Position numbers and translations under genes: made by a program. Below the pieces are notes generated by a model that did no database searches, was not told the DNA's origin, and was given only the letters and a program-made list of their open reading frames with translations. This document shows, piece by piece, positions 1-8,822 of a stretch of DNA of 50,705 nucleotides (position 1 is the stretch's first letter; each line of letters opens with the position of its first letter). This DNA comes from Mesostigma viride (taxonomy: Eukaryota; Streptophyta; Mesostigmatophyceae; Mesostigmatales; Mesostigmataceae): positions 1-50,705 of the forward strand of contig RPFO01002256.1 of assembly GCA_009746045.1 (NCBI GenBank), in the 5' to 3' direction.

Positions 1-215
1 GTTTGACCTAGTCGCTACCTGAGTGAGCGACGCAAGCGCATTCTGTTCAAGGCCCTGTCCTCAGCATCCTCCTTTATGGCTGCGAGGCGTGGACCCTGGA
101 CCAGGCGCTGAGCCAGCAGCTTGACGGCACCGTCACTCGAATGCTTCGTCATATCCTCGGCGTCCGCTACCAAGAACGCCGCACCCGGGCCGAGCTCTAC
201 TGCGAGCTCCCATCT
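1..215 (+). mobile_element. LINE-A fragment (ORF2 C-terminal region), copy 1
   Basis: This stretch matches the LINE copies at 12605-13684 and 23957-27364, beginning in the segment that encodes the sequence around SERRKRILFKAL and ending near the ELYCELP segment. The fragment runs off the left edge, so its true start is not visible. Relative to the 12605 copy it carries small indels that break the frame. After about position 215 the sequence no longer follows the family and passes into a short segment that ends in a TAAG repeat. It is a dead non-LTR retrotransposon remnant; family membership is well supported by the other copies in this window. Confidence 0.8.
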
Positions 216-266
216 TTTAGCAAGTTTGTCTGTGACGTGGCTGGCTTGCTGCAGCGCGTGGCCCAC

Positions 267-330
267 AAGTATAAGTAAGTAAGTAAGTAAGTAAAGTAAG
301 TGAGTAAGTAAGTAAGTAAGTAAGTAAGTG
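267..330 (+). repeat. TAAG/AAGT microsatellite
   Basis: An almost pure tetranucleotide array reading (TAAG)n with two small interruptions. The same tetranucleotide closes other LINE copies here (6062-6105, 7001-7016, 13670-13684, 13828-13839, 23957-23974), so it is best read as a retrotransposon tail rather than a telomere. Confidence 0.85.
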
Positions 331-333
331 TGG

Positions 334-727
334 CGTGCTCCTGAAGAAGCTTGAGGCCATCACCGCCCACACCGAGGCCCTGGCCACACAGGTCCCAAGA
401 TAGCGGAGCAGACGGCCACCATTGCATCCCAGCCACCCCGGCAGGATGCTGGCGACCTCGCCGCTCTCCTACGCGGACCTGCTGCGGTCAGCGACCGCCT
501 CCACCACCGACGCCATCGCTACAAAGCTCCAGGAGCTGGAGGACCACCGCCAGGCCCAGCAACGGGAGGTCACCGACCGCGCTCGCGCGAGTGCCGAGTT
601 GTCACTCGCTTCCCCAGAAGCCGGTGAGACGTCAACTCTCTTTGCTGACGAGCTCAAGAACCAGCTCTTACCCTCATGGGCTGGTAGACCTGTGAGTAGA
701 ACTGCGTGGGTGCCACCGCCTTCCCCA
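334..727 (+). pseudogene. LINE ORF1-like gene, 5' part (interrupted)
   Basis: Two reading frames that need a shift near position 394 encode a heptad-rich segment (LLKKLEAITAHTEALATQ) and then YADLLRSATASTTDAIATKL followed by a charged, probably coiled-coil stretch. This fits the N-terminal coiled coil of LINE ORF1 proteins. Translation runs into a TAG at 731-733 that belongs to the inserted CACTA-like element. The frame at 725-730 (Pro-His) is in phase with the codons that resume at 5370, so the C-terminal half at 5370-5636 belongs to the same gene. The start codon is not clear: the first in-frame ATG (446) lies after the coiled coil, so the 5' end may be truncated. Confidence 0.6.
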
Positions 728-741
728 CACTAGGAAGTCGG

Positions 742-1090
742 AAAAAATTCGTCCTGAGATCTCTTGAGATTTCCTGAGTTTTTTTTGACAAATCTTGAGA
801 AATCCTGAGAAATCCTGAGATGTCCTGAGAATATCTTGAGATTGTCCTGAGATTAATCCTGAGTTTTCCTGAGATTGTCCTGAGATAATCCTGATATTTC
901 GTCTTCACAAAATCTGGTAAGTGCACACCTCGGGTCCTGAGATTCTGGTGAAAAACTCAGGACAAAATCTCAGGACAATCTCAGGACAAAAATCTCAGGA
1001 CAATCTCAGGACAAAAAAACGAGTAGAATCTCAAGAAAATCTCAGGACATCTCAGACAAAAAAAACGAGAAACGATAGAATCCTCAAGAA
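742..1090. repeat. Left subterminal CTGAGA repeat array of the CACTA-like element
   Basis: From 750 to 905 the motif TCCTGAGAT and close variants repeats about every 9-17 bases on the plus strand; from 945 to 1085 the same motif appears in reverse complement (ATCTCAGGACAA). The two blocks can pair, so the left end could fold into a long imperfect hairpin. Matching arrays lie at 5050-5355. Confidence 0.85.
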
Positions 1091-1640
1091 AATCAAGAAC
1101 ATGCACAGGCGAATTCTCCAGCCATTCTGGGACAAAAAAATGGTGTTATCAGGGACCGTCAGAAATACGACAATGCAAGATGATTACAATAGGGGCATGA
1201 CTCACAATCAGTGCATTTATTACATTGATAAATATTATTTAAAAAATCTTTTATTCATAGGCAAAAAATAAATCACAACAAAAAGAGGATTGCTTCTTCA
1301 TCGTTTGGCAGATCTTGTAGATCATTTGGTTCTTCATATACTCTGCCAAACTGTGCTTCGTTGCACATTTACCTGCACGCATAAACCAGGAAGGGGGAAA
1401 AACAGCATTAAACAGGACCATGATTAGAACGCTGGGCTGCAGCATGTGCACATGTACACCTAACCAGACCAAAGGCATAGCAAACAACATCATGCTCGGC
1501 ATAAAAAAAGATACTTCTGACTGGTACAAAACATTGAAAGGGTGACCCAAGTGAAAGCCTAGCACCGCCATTATTGAGATGTGCAAGACCAAGAAACCAC
1601 GACATTGCATATGACCGATGCATTGAAAAAGGGAAAACAC
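1091..1640. other. CACTA interior, no gene recognised
   Basis: A-rich sequence with short open frames on both strands (longest on the minus strand, 1251-1640) but no recognisable domain, no codon bias and no repeat that I can see. Confidence 0.5.
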
Positions 1641-1679
1641 GTTTATTAACTGTGAAGCTCCAGGGTAACTAGACTAAAT

Positions 1680-2275
1680 TTCTTCAGGGCAAGGGACTAA
1701 TTGAATTCAGCAAGCAAGCGTACATGCGCGCAAGGACGAGAGTGGCTAAATAAGGAAGCAAGGGCCTAACAAAGGAAGCAAGGGACTGATTAGATTCAGC
1801 AAGCAAGCAATTGCAAGCATGCAAGGAAGAGGGGCTAACAAAGGAAGCAAGGGCCTAACAAAGGAATCAGGGGACTGATTCCATTCAGCAAGTGGTCAAG
1901 CATGCAGGGAAGGAACGGCCTAACCAAGTAGGCAAGGTCATATCAAAGGAAGCAAGGCATTAATTAAATTCAGCAAGCATGCGAGGAAGAGTGGCTTACA
2001 AAGGAAGCATGGGACTAAGAAAGGAAGCAAGGGACTAATTACATTCAGGAAGCACGCATGCAAGGAAGCAAGGGAATAAAGCAAGGAACTAATCAAATTC
2101 AGCAAGCGGCTAAACAACCAAGCAAGGGCCTAATCAAGGAAGAAAGCAACCACGCAAAGAAGCAAGCAAGCACGCAAAGACGGAAACAAGCATGCAAGGA
2201 AGCAAGGGGTTTATCAAACTCAGCAAGCAAGCATGCAAGGAAGCAAGGAGCAAGTGAGGGACCAAGGGACTAATC
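1680..2275. repeat. Degenerate minisatellite (AAGGAAGCAAGGGACTAAT family)
   Basis: About ten imperfect units built around AAGGAAGCAAGGGACTAATT followed by ATTCAGCAAGCAAGC, with an irregular period near 55-60 bases. The units differ by point changes and short deletions, indicating an old array. It lies in the interior of the CACTA-like element and has no coding sense. Confidence 0.75.
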
Positions 2276-2279
2276 AACT

Positions 2280-4126
2280 TTATGACACTTACCACGCAGA
2301 AGGGACAACCTCATGACCGCGGAGAAGATAACATTCCGTCCCTCCTGTTGCGATTGCAAAGGGGAGAAAGAATAGTAGTGATGTAAGGAATGAATTCCAG
2401 TGCAAAATTAGGAAAATACCTTCAATAACAAAGCTAGTAAGTAGGCAAGGTAATTAAAAAGTAGGTAGCAAACTGATGACAACATGCACATACTCACGCA
2501 TGGACCAACCAAGTTAGTATCTAATCTACTATGTGGCTTATGAGGAAGCACCATGAAACATTTGACCTTACTGGCTTCATCAGAACACGTCTAGATGCTT
2601 TTCCTTTGCAAAGATAGTCGCAATTGACGCTTGGGGCTTGCATGGGATTCAGGTCTGCATGGACGTGCTTTGACAACAAACGGGCATGTACGCACAAAAA
2701 TGCCCAAGGACGGTACTTCATGATGGTCATCTTCATGAACTTGACCACGCATGTAAGAGGACAAGAAATCAAGTATTCAGAGTTCATGCTATACTAAGAA
2801 ACCAGCTTTTGCTCAGAATGCCGCTTTTGCGGTCTATGGGCCTTCCAATGCAACCTGCCAAGCAATTCTCATAAGTATCCTTGCTCAGCTACGCAGTTGC
2901 TCATTTTCCCGGCTCCATTCCTCTTCGATCACAGCCTGTCCATGACGGCCTTGTAGGTTTTGGATAGCTCCAGAATCTCGCTCTGTTTATTCTCCGTTAC
3001 TTATGTCACTCACATGTCGTCGCTACTAGAACCGCTTCTAGTGCGGTTCTCGCTGCCACCCCTGCTGCCACACCTGCAGCGCTTGTTATTCGGTGGTTGC
3101 ATTCATTGGTTACGTATGGAAATCGGTTGCCCCATCGCTCGAGCTAGCGTGTATGTGCCCTCACTGCCCGCTAGCCCCAGCACTGACTTGACTGCGAACA
3201 ACGGCTAGGGCTACGTCAAACGCGTTTTTTTGAATTTGCGCAAAAAAAAAGATTGCGACTAGGTCACATCCGTAGCCAGCGGCAGGCGGAATGTCTCGAG
3301 TGATTCCAGCCAAGCGATCTTCCGTATTGTCATGACATCTTACCTTTCCACTGGTTACTACTTGTCTCAAAGCCTTTTAGAACGGTCGGAGCCGCAAACT
3401 GCCGATAAATTTACAGGTACAGTAAGTAGTATTCACCAATGAAAGCCACAGGCATTTAAAAAAGCCGTCCTGCCAGACCCTAGAAAACGCTTGGTCCTGA
3501 CTTTGCCGGACAACCATTGGAGCAGGTTATAAAGTGCGACAACGATTTCTGATTGTTGGCTGACAGACTGACAGCCGACAATTATTAACGCAAAGTCACT
3601 AAAGCAATTAGGCAGTGAGAACATTCTACAAAAGAGCTCTTAGTTCGGGCTTTATAGAAGTAGTACCTGCCTGTTAAAAATTGGAACAAGGATACGGTTC
3701 CGGCATCCGTTTATTCCGAAGCCGGTACGGGCAAGGCTAGGGAACCGTCGTGGGAATAAACTGAACTGAACATAACTGAAATAAAGGCCGTTATGGTGCC
3801 GTGAAATAGCCGCATGACGACAGTGCCGTTCCAAACTTTCAACTTCGCGCCCTACCTCTCTTAACCGTTACCTGGTAGACCGTTGGTCCAACGAGCGAAA
3901 AATTTAGAAAGGTTGCGATTAGGCAACGCGACCTTGCACCTAGCCGCACCCATGAACGCCTTCAGCAGCCATGTTAGGCAACACAACCCTGCACCTAGCC
4001 GCACCATTCCATAAACGCCTTCATCAGCCATGTTAGGCCGGAATAGACACGGCATTTCCACTTTGGGTCTCGCACTAGTCAAGTCACTTGCTCAGATAGT
4101 ATATCACTAGCTCTGACCCGCCTTCA
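2280..4126. other. CACTA interior, no gene recognised
   Basis: Roughly 1.8 kb with only short frames on either strand and no recognised protein. A short stretch at 3890-4030 contains an imperfect duplication of CACCTAGCCGCACC with its context (two copies about 55 bases apart). A proline/serine-coding-like frame at 2960-3208 shows no domain. Confidence 0.4.
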
Positions 4127-4509
4127 AGCGGTTTGGTAGTGCAGCGGCTGTGTGTGGTTCTACCAAACGACTTTCAGAAATATGTGCCTACTCCATGGCC
4201 CCATCGCGGCAAGTAGCGGGAGCGCTTGCAGAATGTAAGTGATGCTGCGCCTATACCGAACCCCGTCTTTGCCGCCATGAACCATGACTCCGGACGGAGC
4301 TGCGATGACGTAAAGATGGTTGAAGGTCGCGGGTTGCTGTTCTGTAGTTGCCCCAATGCTGTTCTGTAGTGCTCCGATTGATGTGAGCTGATAGCGGCCT
4401 CTTCAATACCTTGAGTTTTGCACGTGCTCACGTGGGGCCATGGAGTAGGCACATATTTCTCAAAGTCGTTTGGTAGAACCACACACAGCCGCTGCACTAC
4501 CAAACCGCT
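4127..4509. mobile_element. 383-bp inverted-repeat MITE inside the CACTA-like element
   Basis: Positions 4127-4202 (starting AGCGGTTTGGTAGTGCAGCG) are repeated as a near-perfect reverse complement at 4434-4509, giving 76-bp arms around a 231-bp centre. The arms differ at a single visible base. No clear target duplication is seen. The right arm overlaps the start of the short reading frame at 4470-4718. Confidence 0.8.
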
Positions 4510-4718
4510 CGCGTGGCAAGAGCCGCACTGCTGGCAAGTCCATGGCAGCGGCTAGTGTCAGCGCATCGAGCCCTGATGACATAGCTAGTGTTTCGTCGTT
4601 CAGCAGCAACGGTGAGGCATGCATTCCCTCACAAAGGAGAAGTGAGAGGCAGCGTGCTGTAGTAAATTATGCGGACAACTCTGACAGTGCTGCATACACT
4701 GATGAGGAGTGGCATTGA
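4510..4718 (+). CDS. Candidate last exon, unknown product
   Basis: An open frame that becomes protein-like after the MITE arm: basic SRGKSRTAGKSMAAAS, then Ser/Asp-rich SASSPDDIASVSS, a basic patch RRSERQRAVVNY and an acidic end SAAYTDEEWH before a stop. Composition like this is common at the C-termini of transposases and nuclear proteins, but there is no domain to name. It sits between the MITE and the right subterminal array of the CACTA-like element, so it could be what remains of that element's gene. No splice site is demonstrated; the start is unknown because the frame runs back into the MITE arm. Confidence 0.25.
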
Positions 4719-4782
4719 TTATATTTCTGGCAATGATGCCTGTAATGTAACTTGTTGTGTGCTTGTCGCACTGCATTATCAA

Positions 4783-4827
4783 GGAGACAACCAGCGCAGG
4801 CCAGAAATCGGGAGAATCCGGACCATG
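4783..4827 (+). repeat. Dispersed 45-bp repeat (AGGAGACAACCAGCGCAGG)
   Basis: This segment recurs, partly or fully, at 9789-9837 and 23162-23211 (both reverse complement) and at 13878-13911 (plus, truncated). The four copies sit next to unrelated flanks, as expected of a dispersed element end. Confidence 0.7.
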
Positions 4828-4924
4828 CATTATATTTATTTATTTCCAATGAACATGTGTGTCAACTGCATCATTTCTGCATCCACATATAATGCATAAG
4901 TGTCCTGTCTTCATGCACTTGAGA

Positions 4925-5355
4925 GTTCTCAAGTGTCATGCTCAGTGTCCTGATTTTCCTGATTTTTTGTGCCATGTAATTGTCCTGATTTTCCTGATTT
5001 TTTGTGCCATGCTAAGTGTCCTGATTTTCCTGATTTTTTTCTGATTCAGCGGGAAAATCTCAAGATCTTGAGATTTTTTGTGTTGTTTCGACATTTTTCT
5101 CAGGATCTCAGGATTTTCTCAGGATTCTCAGTGTTTCTCAGTGTTTCGCGAGACGCATCTCAGGCACTTCTCAGGATTCTCAGGAGGAAGTCCTGATATA
5201 ATATCAGGATTCCTGAGAAAATCTCAGTTTTTCTCAGGATTTCTCAGGACATCTTGAGAAAAAAATCAGGATATCTCAGGAAATCCTGAGAAAATCTCAG
5301 GAAATCCTGAGTTCATCTCAGGAAATCTCAGGATTCCTGAGAAAAATCTCAGAAC
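4925..5355. repeat. Right subterminal repeats of the CACTA-like element
   Basis: Positions 4940-5040 hold three tandem units of about 50 bases built on GTCCTGATTTTCCTGATTTT. From 5050 to 5355 the motif TCTCAGGA repeats densely, with occasional TCCTGAG in the opposite sense. This mirrors the left end (742-1090) and supports assignment of both ends to one transposon. Confidence 0.85.
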
Positions 5356-5369
5356 CCGACTTCCTAGTG

Positions 5370-5636
5370 CACTCACGGGACAAGGCGGCTCCCCCACCAG
5401 TCCTACTCACCTTCCCCTCCCCTGAGGATAAGCAGCGGTTCCTCTCTCGTCGCAAGCGGTTGCACGACCTCACCTGGACGCTGGATGACGACCTCACCCC
5501 CGCTCAGCAACAGCAGCGACGCGACCTGTGGCCGGAATACCTCCGCCATAAGCAGGACCCCCAGAAGCCCAAGGTGTACTGGAGGGGCGGGGACCTGATG
5601 ATCAACCACAAGATGTGGACGCCCCCAGCGGGCTAG
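5370..5636 (+). pseudogene. LINE ORF1-like gene, C-terminal part
   Basis: The frame opens in phase with the codons at 725-730 across the CACTA-like insertion. It encodes PPPVLLTFPSPEDKQRFLSR, then a Leu-Thr rich linker, DDDLTPAQQQQRRDLWPEY and a last segment around KPKVYWRGGDLMIN before a stop. The order (a beta-like VLLTF strand, a basic helix, an RRxLWP helix, then a short K..W..G..L strand) matches the C-terminal domain of LINE ORF1 RNA-binding proteins of the L1 type (family knowledge). Together with 334-727 it forms one ORF1 gene disabled by the 4.64-kb insertion. Confidence in ORF1 identity is moderate to good. Confidence 0.7.
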
Positions 5637-6061
5637 AATAGCAATAGCCCTAGCTCGTAACCATTGGCGTCACTGCCGCTAAGGCAGCCATGCCTAGAAT
5701 GTTGCCTAGCTGAGCCAACACACCTAGTCACGTGCCGCCAACGCACGGTACACAACCAGCCATAGCCTTAGCCTAGTCCTAGTACAGCCATGCTACGCCC
5801 TGGCTATGTTCAGATTACTTGCCCACGCTCCTTGCTATGATATGCTCACATGGCCGGGTCTTATTGCACCCACAGTTTGCCGGATCGTTAGCCTGTCCTT
5901 TTAGCTAGCCGTGCCCGATTGCAGCTGTGGCATGCCTTTGGCATGAAGGAGACTGGGGGTCTCTGCCCTTTCTCCTGTAGTGCACACACAGGGATTAAAA
6001 GCACTTCGGTGCTCCGTGACTCCCCAACGGGAGCACGAGTTTAATTAATTAATTAACTAAT

Positions 6062-6104
<43 letters not shown>

Positions 6105-6105
6105 C
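5637..6105 (+). mobile_element. LINE 3' untranslated region and tail
   Basis: Non-coding sequence after the ORF1-like stop, ending in an A+T run of TTAA units and then (AAGT)n from about 6062. A stem of GTGCTCC (6009-6015) with GGGAGCAC (6029-6036) lies about 25 bases before the tail. A 3' hairpin followed by a microsatellite tail is a known layout for LINEs whose reverse transcriptase recognises the RNA 3' end. No ORF2 lies between the ORF1-like gene and this tail, so the copy could not have encoded its own reverse transcriptase. Confidence 0.55.
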
Positions 6106-6241
6106 AAGCCCGCTTCGCCCGGGCCCTAAGCACAACTGCATGGAATTGTACTCCACCATAAGTACAATTTGACTTTTTTTCAACTTTGTTATTTTGTACC
6201 TCCCTTAGGTCCAAAGCTAGGAGGTAAGTGTCTCATCATGT

Positions 6242-6538
6242 TTTGACACCGTGGCACCGTGCCACCGTGCCACCATAAAACTACCATTTTATGATTTTGT
6301 ATGGTGTCACGAGGTAACCTAACGTCCAATACTAATGTTATAATGTCCACAAGCACTGCCTAACGTGGGGTGCCACCGTGCATGCCACCGTGCCACCGTG
6401 CCACCGTGCCACCGTGCCACCGTGCCACCGTGCCACCGTGCCACCGTGCCACCGTGCCACCGTGCCACCATAAAACTACCATTTTATGATTTGTATGGTG
6501 TCACGAGGTAACATAACGTCCAATACTAATGTTATATT
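6242..6538. repeat. GCCACCGT minisatellite with a duplicated ~75-bp flank
   Basis: The 8-bp unit GCCACCGT is repeated about 12 times at 6378-6470 and a few times at 6250-6275. The segment starting CCATAAAACTACCATTTTAT occurs at 6273-6345 and again at 6467-6538, so array plus flank have been duplicated in tandem. The second copy is the target of the composite insertion at 6539. Confidence 0.85.
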
Positions 6539-6690
6539 AGTTGTACAAGCTAATGCTTATACTTTTTATGCGCAAACCTTTTAGCTAAGGTTAACGCATA
6601 TTCTTACATCCTGCGCAGGGTGTAAGAATATGCGTTAACCTTAGCTAAAAGGTTTGCGCATAAAAAGTATAAGCATTAGCTTGTACAACT
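6539..6690. repeat. 152-bp near-perfect palindrome, copy 1
   Basis: Symmetry axis between 6614 and 6615 (centre TGCGCA). All 76 pairs match except one T-G pair at 6609/6620. There is no loop, so the RNA or single-stranded DNA would form a complete hairpin. Confidence 0.95.
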
Positions 6691-6717
6691 TAGAACCGGC
6701 GCGGCGCGGAAGTCATG

Positions 6718-6728
6718 GGTTCGAAACC
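6718..6728 (+). promoter_or_regulatory. Pol III B-box-like motif in composite core
   Basis: GGTTCGAAACC matches the tRNA internal promoter B box (GGTTCGANNCC) exactly. It lies 27 bases after the end of the 152-bp palindrome. The surrounding T-arm stem pairs poorly, so this is not an intact tRNA gene. Confidence 0.45.
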
Positions 6729-6936
6729 TCGTGGGGACAGTGCCGAGTAGGGATTATTTGGGAGGATCCGCCGGGGCACCGGTCGGACCTAATTAATCGC
6801 CTAGCGAGGTAGATATCGGACCTTCCCGGGATTAATATCGAATCAGTAATTTGATATCGAATTAGTAATTCGATGCGGAAGTAAAACCCTAGATAGGGAG
6901 CCGCTTAATTTTCCGCCCCAACGCGCAAAGGTTTTA

Positions 6937-7311
6937 AGTTGTACAAGCTAATGCTTATACTTTTTATGCGCAAACCTTTTAGCTAAGGTTAACGCATATT
7001 AAGTAAGTAAGTAAGTACTTGCGTGTCATGCGCAAAGGCATGCCACGGAGTACTATGCTAATCTCATTAGAAAAATAATTACACAAAAGTTTAAACAAAT
7101 ATCGTCTGCATCATCCCCCAACCGTTAAGCACTAGATGGGGATGTAATCCTCATCCGAGCTGTCCTCTACTGTAATGGCAGACGAGGCGGTAGTGTAGCG
7201 GCTATCCTCAGGCACAGGGGATTCTTACATCCTGCGCAGGGTGTAAGAATATGCGTTAACCTTAGCTAAAAGGTTTGCGCATAAAAAGTATAAGCATTAG
7301 CTTGTACAACT
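6937..7311. repeat. 152-bp palindrome, copy 2, split by a LINE fragment
   Basis: The left arm (6937-7000) and the remainder (7221-7311) reproduce copy 1 nearly base for base, separated by a 5'-truncated LINE-A copy. The trinucleotide ATT is repeated at the two joins, a possible short target duplication. Confidence 0.9.
7001..7220 (-). mobile_element. LINE-A 3'-end fragment, copy 2
   Basis: On the minus strand this carries the last codons of LINE-A ORF2 (through the AITVEDSSDE segment and the stop), the 3' UTR with the CGTGGCATGCC and GACACGCAAGTACTT blocks, and a (TTAC)n tail. It is strongly 5' truncated, typical of target-primed reverse transcription. Confidence 0.85.
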
Positions 7312-7349
7312 ATATTGCCCACAAGCACTGCCTAACGTGGGGTGCCAGT

Positions 7350-8747
7350 CCTAGGTTGTGAAATACGTCGGTACGTCAAATACGTCGGCCTCCAAAATAC
7401 GGGTATATACGTAGACCCCGGCAGAATACGTCGGCTTGAATACGGCAAAATACGACAGTGTGCAATTCGGCCTTTAGAGCATGGTTATGAATGGATGGGC
7501 CTTTTGGGTTTGAGGCTTTAGGGTATAGTTATGCAATATGGTTACCACTCATGGCAAGGTGCAGTCAAGTCTGACAAGTCAGAACACTGACAACCATTAC
7601 CATGCATGAATGAGACAACGAGCTATCAAATCTGATCATCCCATATTAAAATGGGTCATGAATGAATAACTAATTGCCTTGTCTTTTGCTTCTGAAGAAG
7701 TTTGCCTGCCAGCAGCCACCGACTGGGAGCAGTGATCAGCCCTTTGTACTGACTCAGGCCGGAAATCATCGCCTTGAAAGAGCGGCTCTGAGCCGCGACG
7801 TGAAAGGAAATTGCGTTCTCAACAAAGAAGTTGGCCACCAGGAGCTGGCACTCCTCTTCGTTTGTGGGGTTCACAAACCTCGTGATTGTCTGCTGGCGAG
7901 GATCACCTGCAATGGCCGACCCCGAAGCAAGGCCCTGGCCGCTCTCCGCCACTGCCATGAAGCTCAGGTGCTGCTGCTTCTTCGCCTTCAGCCCGGCCTT
8001 CTTGCCCACAACTCCTGGAATTCTAGCTTCCGTTTCTGCCCAATCTTTGCGTCAGGGCAGGCGTCTATGCCCTGCCCTGCGATGCCCGCAAAATGTGCGC
8101 GCATCCTGGTCGCACTGATCTGCTTGCCATCGCCACTGGTAAAATTGTGGCCGCAAAATGAGCAGCTAAACTTGACCTGCGAAACCGTATTCCCCAGAGC
8201 ATCCTTCACCGTGACAGTCTTTTTTTCTACAAATTTATGCTCCGCGGCACTTTGTGTGGCATGGCTGCAAAAACACGTGTGACAACTAGCACAAAATCCG
8301 ATGGCACACCGCCATGCAAGATTCATCATACAGGCTATATTACGTGCAACACGTTCCCAACACAGCTGGCATTTTCATCTTGCTGGCACTCTCTCCGTGT
8401 ATGGAAATTTCAGTTGGCTTGCCAACTGCCAAGTCATTATGTCAGTCAGTCAGTAAGGTTATTCTTGTACAAGTCATTATGAACTGGAGTGACTGGACTC
8501 AGGACTGACGAAAAGCCTAGTTCATAGTAATTGAGCCTAGTTTGCATAGTAGAAGATCTTGGGGGAGGTAGGCGCCGCGCCACGTTCCGGCTGGCCTCGC
8601 GCCAAGCACTGCCCCGGCTCGAACCTCGAAAATTGCCCAAGTCCAAATCACGTATTCGGGACCAAATACGCGTATAATACGTCGGGGCCCAAAAAACGCG
8701 TATTGCCGTATTTATTTTGACAATACGCACGTATTTCACAACCTAGG
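7350..8747 (-). mobile_element. Internally deleted hAT element
   Basis: Nineteen-base TIRs CCTAGGTTGTGAAATACGT occur at 7350-7368 and, inverted, at 8729-8747. The eight flanking bases are GTGCCAGT (left) and GTGCCACC (right), agreeing at six positions, consistent with the 8-bp duplication made by hAT transposases. Both ends contain many ATACGTCGG-type repeats, a usual hAT subterminal feature. Inside is only the N-terminal part of a hAT transposase (7656-8329, minus), so the copy is 1,398 bp and non-autonomous. It is inserted in GCCACCGT minisatellite DNA. Confidence 0.85.
7656..8329 (-). pseudogene. hAT transposase N-terminal fragment (BED zinc finger)
   Basis: Two overlapping minus-strand frames (8329-7988 and 8009-7656) must be joined by a frameshift at about 7990-8009. 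The first contains a BED-type zinc finger: CSFCGHNFTSG gives the C-x2-C pair, followed by an RMRAHFAGI helix with His and a downstream Cys in GIDAC. The second reads QQTITRFVNP, then LLVANFFVENAISFHVAAQS, and then the Lys-Gly/Pro-Ser stretch that follows in hAT proteins. These are the start of the hAT transposase after the BED domain. The catalytic domain and the C-terminal dimerisation region are absent, so the protein is inactive. It lies inside matching TIRs at 7350 and 8747. Confidence 0.75.
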
Positions 8748-8822
8748 GTGCCACCGTGCCACCGTGCCACCGTGCCACCGTGCCACCGTGCCACCGTGCC
8801 ACCGTGCCACCGTACGTGCCAC
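8748..8822. repeat. GCCACCGT minisatellite, right of hAT
   Basis: About eight GCCACCGT units. Together with 6378-6470 and 7335-7349 it shows that the hAT element and the composite both landed in the same minisatellite family. Confidence 0.85.

Larger units (their letters stand above)
728..5369. mobile_element. CACTA-like DNA transposon, probably non-autonomous
   Basis: The segment begins CACTAGGAAGTCGG at 728-741 and ends with the exact reverse complement at 5356-5369, giving 14-bp perfect TIRs that start with the diagnostic CACTA. Just inside each end lie arrays of a TCCTGAGA/TCTCAGGA motif, as expected for subterminal transposase-binding repeats of CACTA elements. The flanking triplets are CCA (left) and CAC (right); CACTA elements make 3-bp target duplications, and these two are similar but not identical. 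Precise removal restores the frame of the LINE ORF1-like host gene. No TnpD-like transposase frame is visible inside; the interior holds minisatellite DNA, a 383-bp inverted-repeat element and one short candidate exon. Confidence 0.8.
6539..7311. mobile_element. Composite element with 152-bp palindromic ends, 5-bp TSD
   Basis: The block starts AGTTGTACAAGC and ends GCTTGTACAACT and is flanked by ATATT on both sides (6534-6538 and 7312-7316). The unoccupied related sequence at 6316-6365 shows that everything between was inserted. Its left end is a 152-bp palindrome (6539-6690). Its right end is a second copy of the same palindrome (6937-7311) interrupted by a LINE-A 3' fragment (7001-7220). 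Without the LINE fragment the block would be about 550 bp: palindrome, 246-bp core, palindrome. The core carries a tRNA-like B box. No protein-coding frame is present. It does not match a class that I can name. Confidence 0.7.

Noticed and set aside
267-330. Telomere-like reading of the TAAG arrays
   Set aside because: The arrays are short, internal, and repeatedly end LINE copies with target duplications.
6691-6760. Intact tRNA gene
   Set aside because: The B box is exact but the T-arm pairs at three positions at most and no cloverleaf can be drawn.
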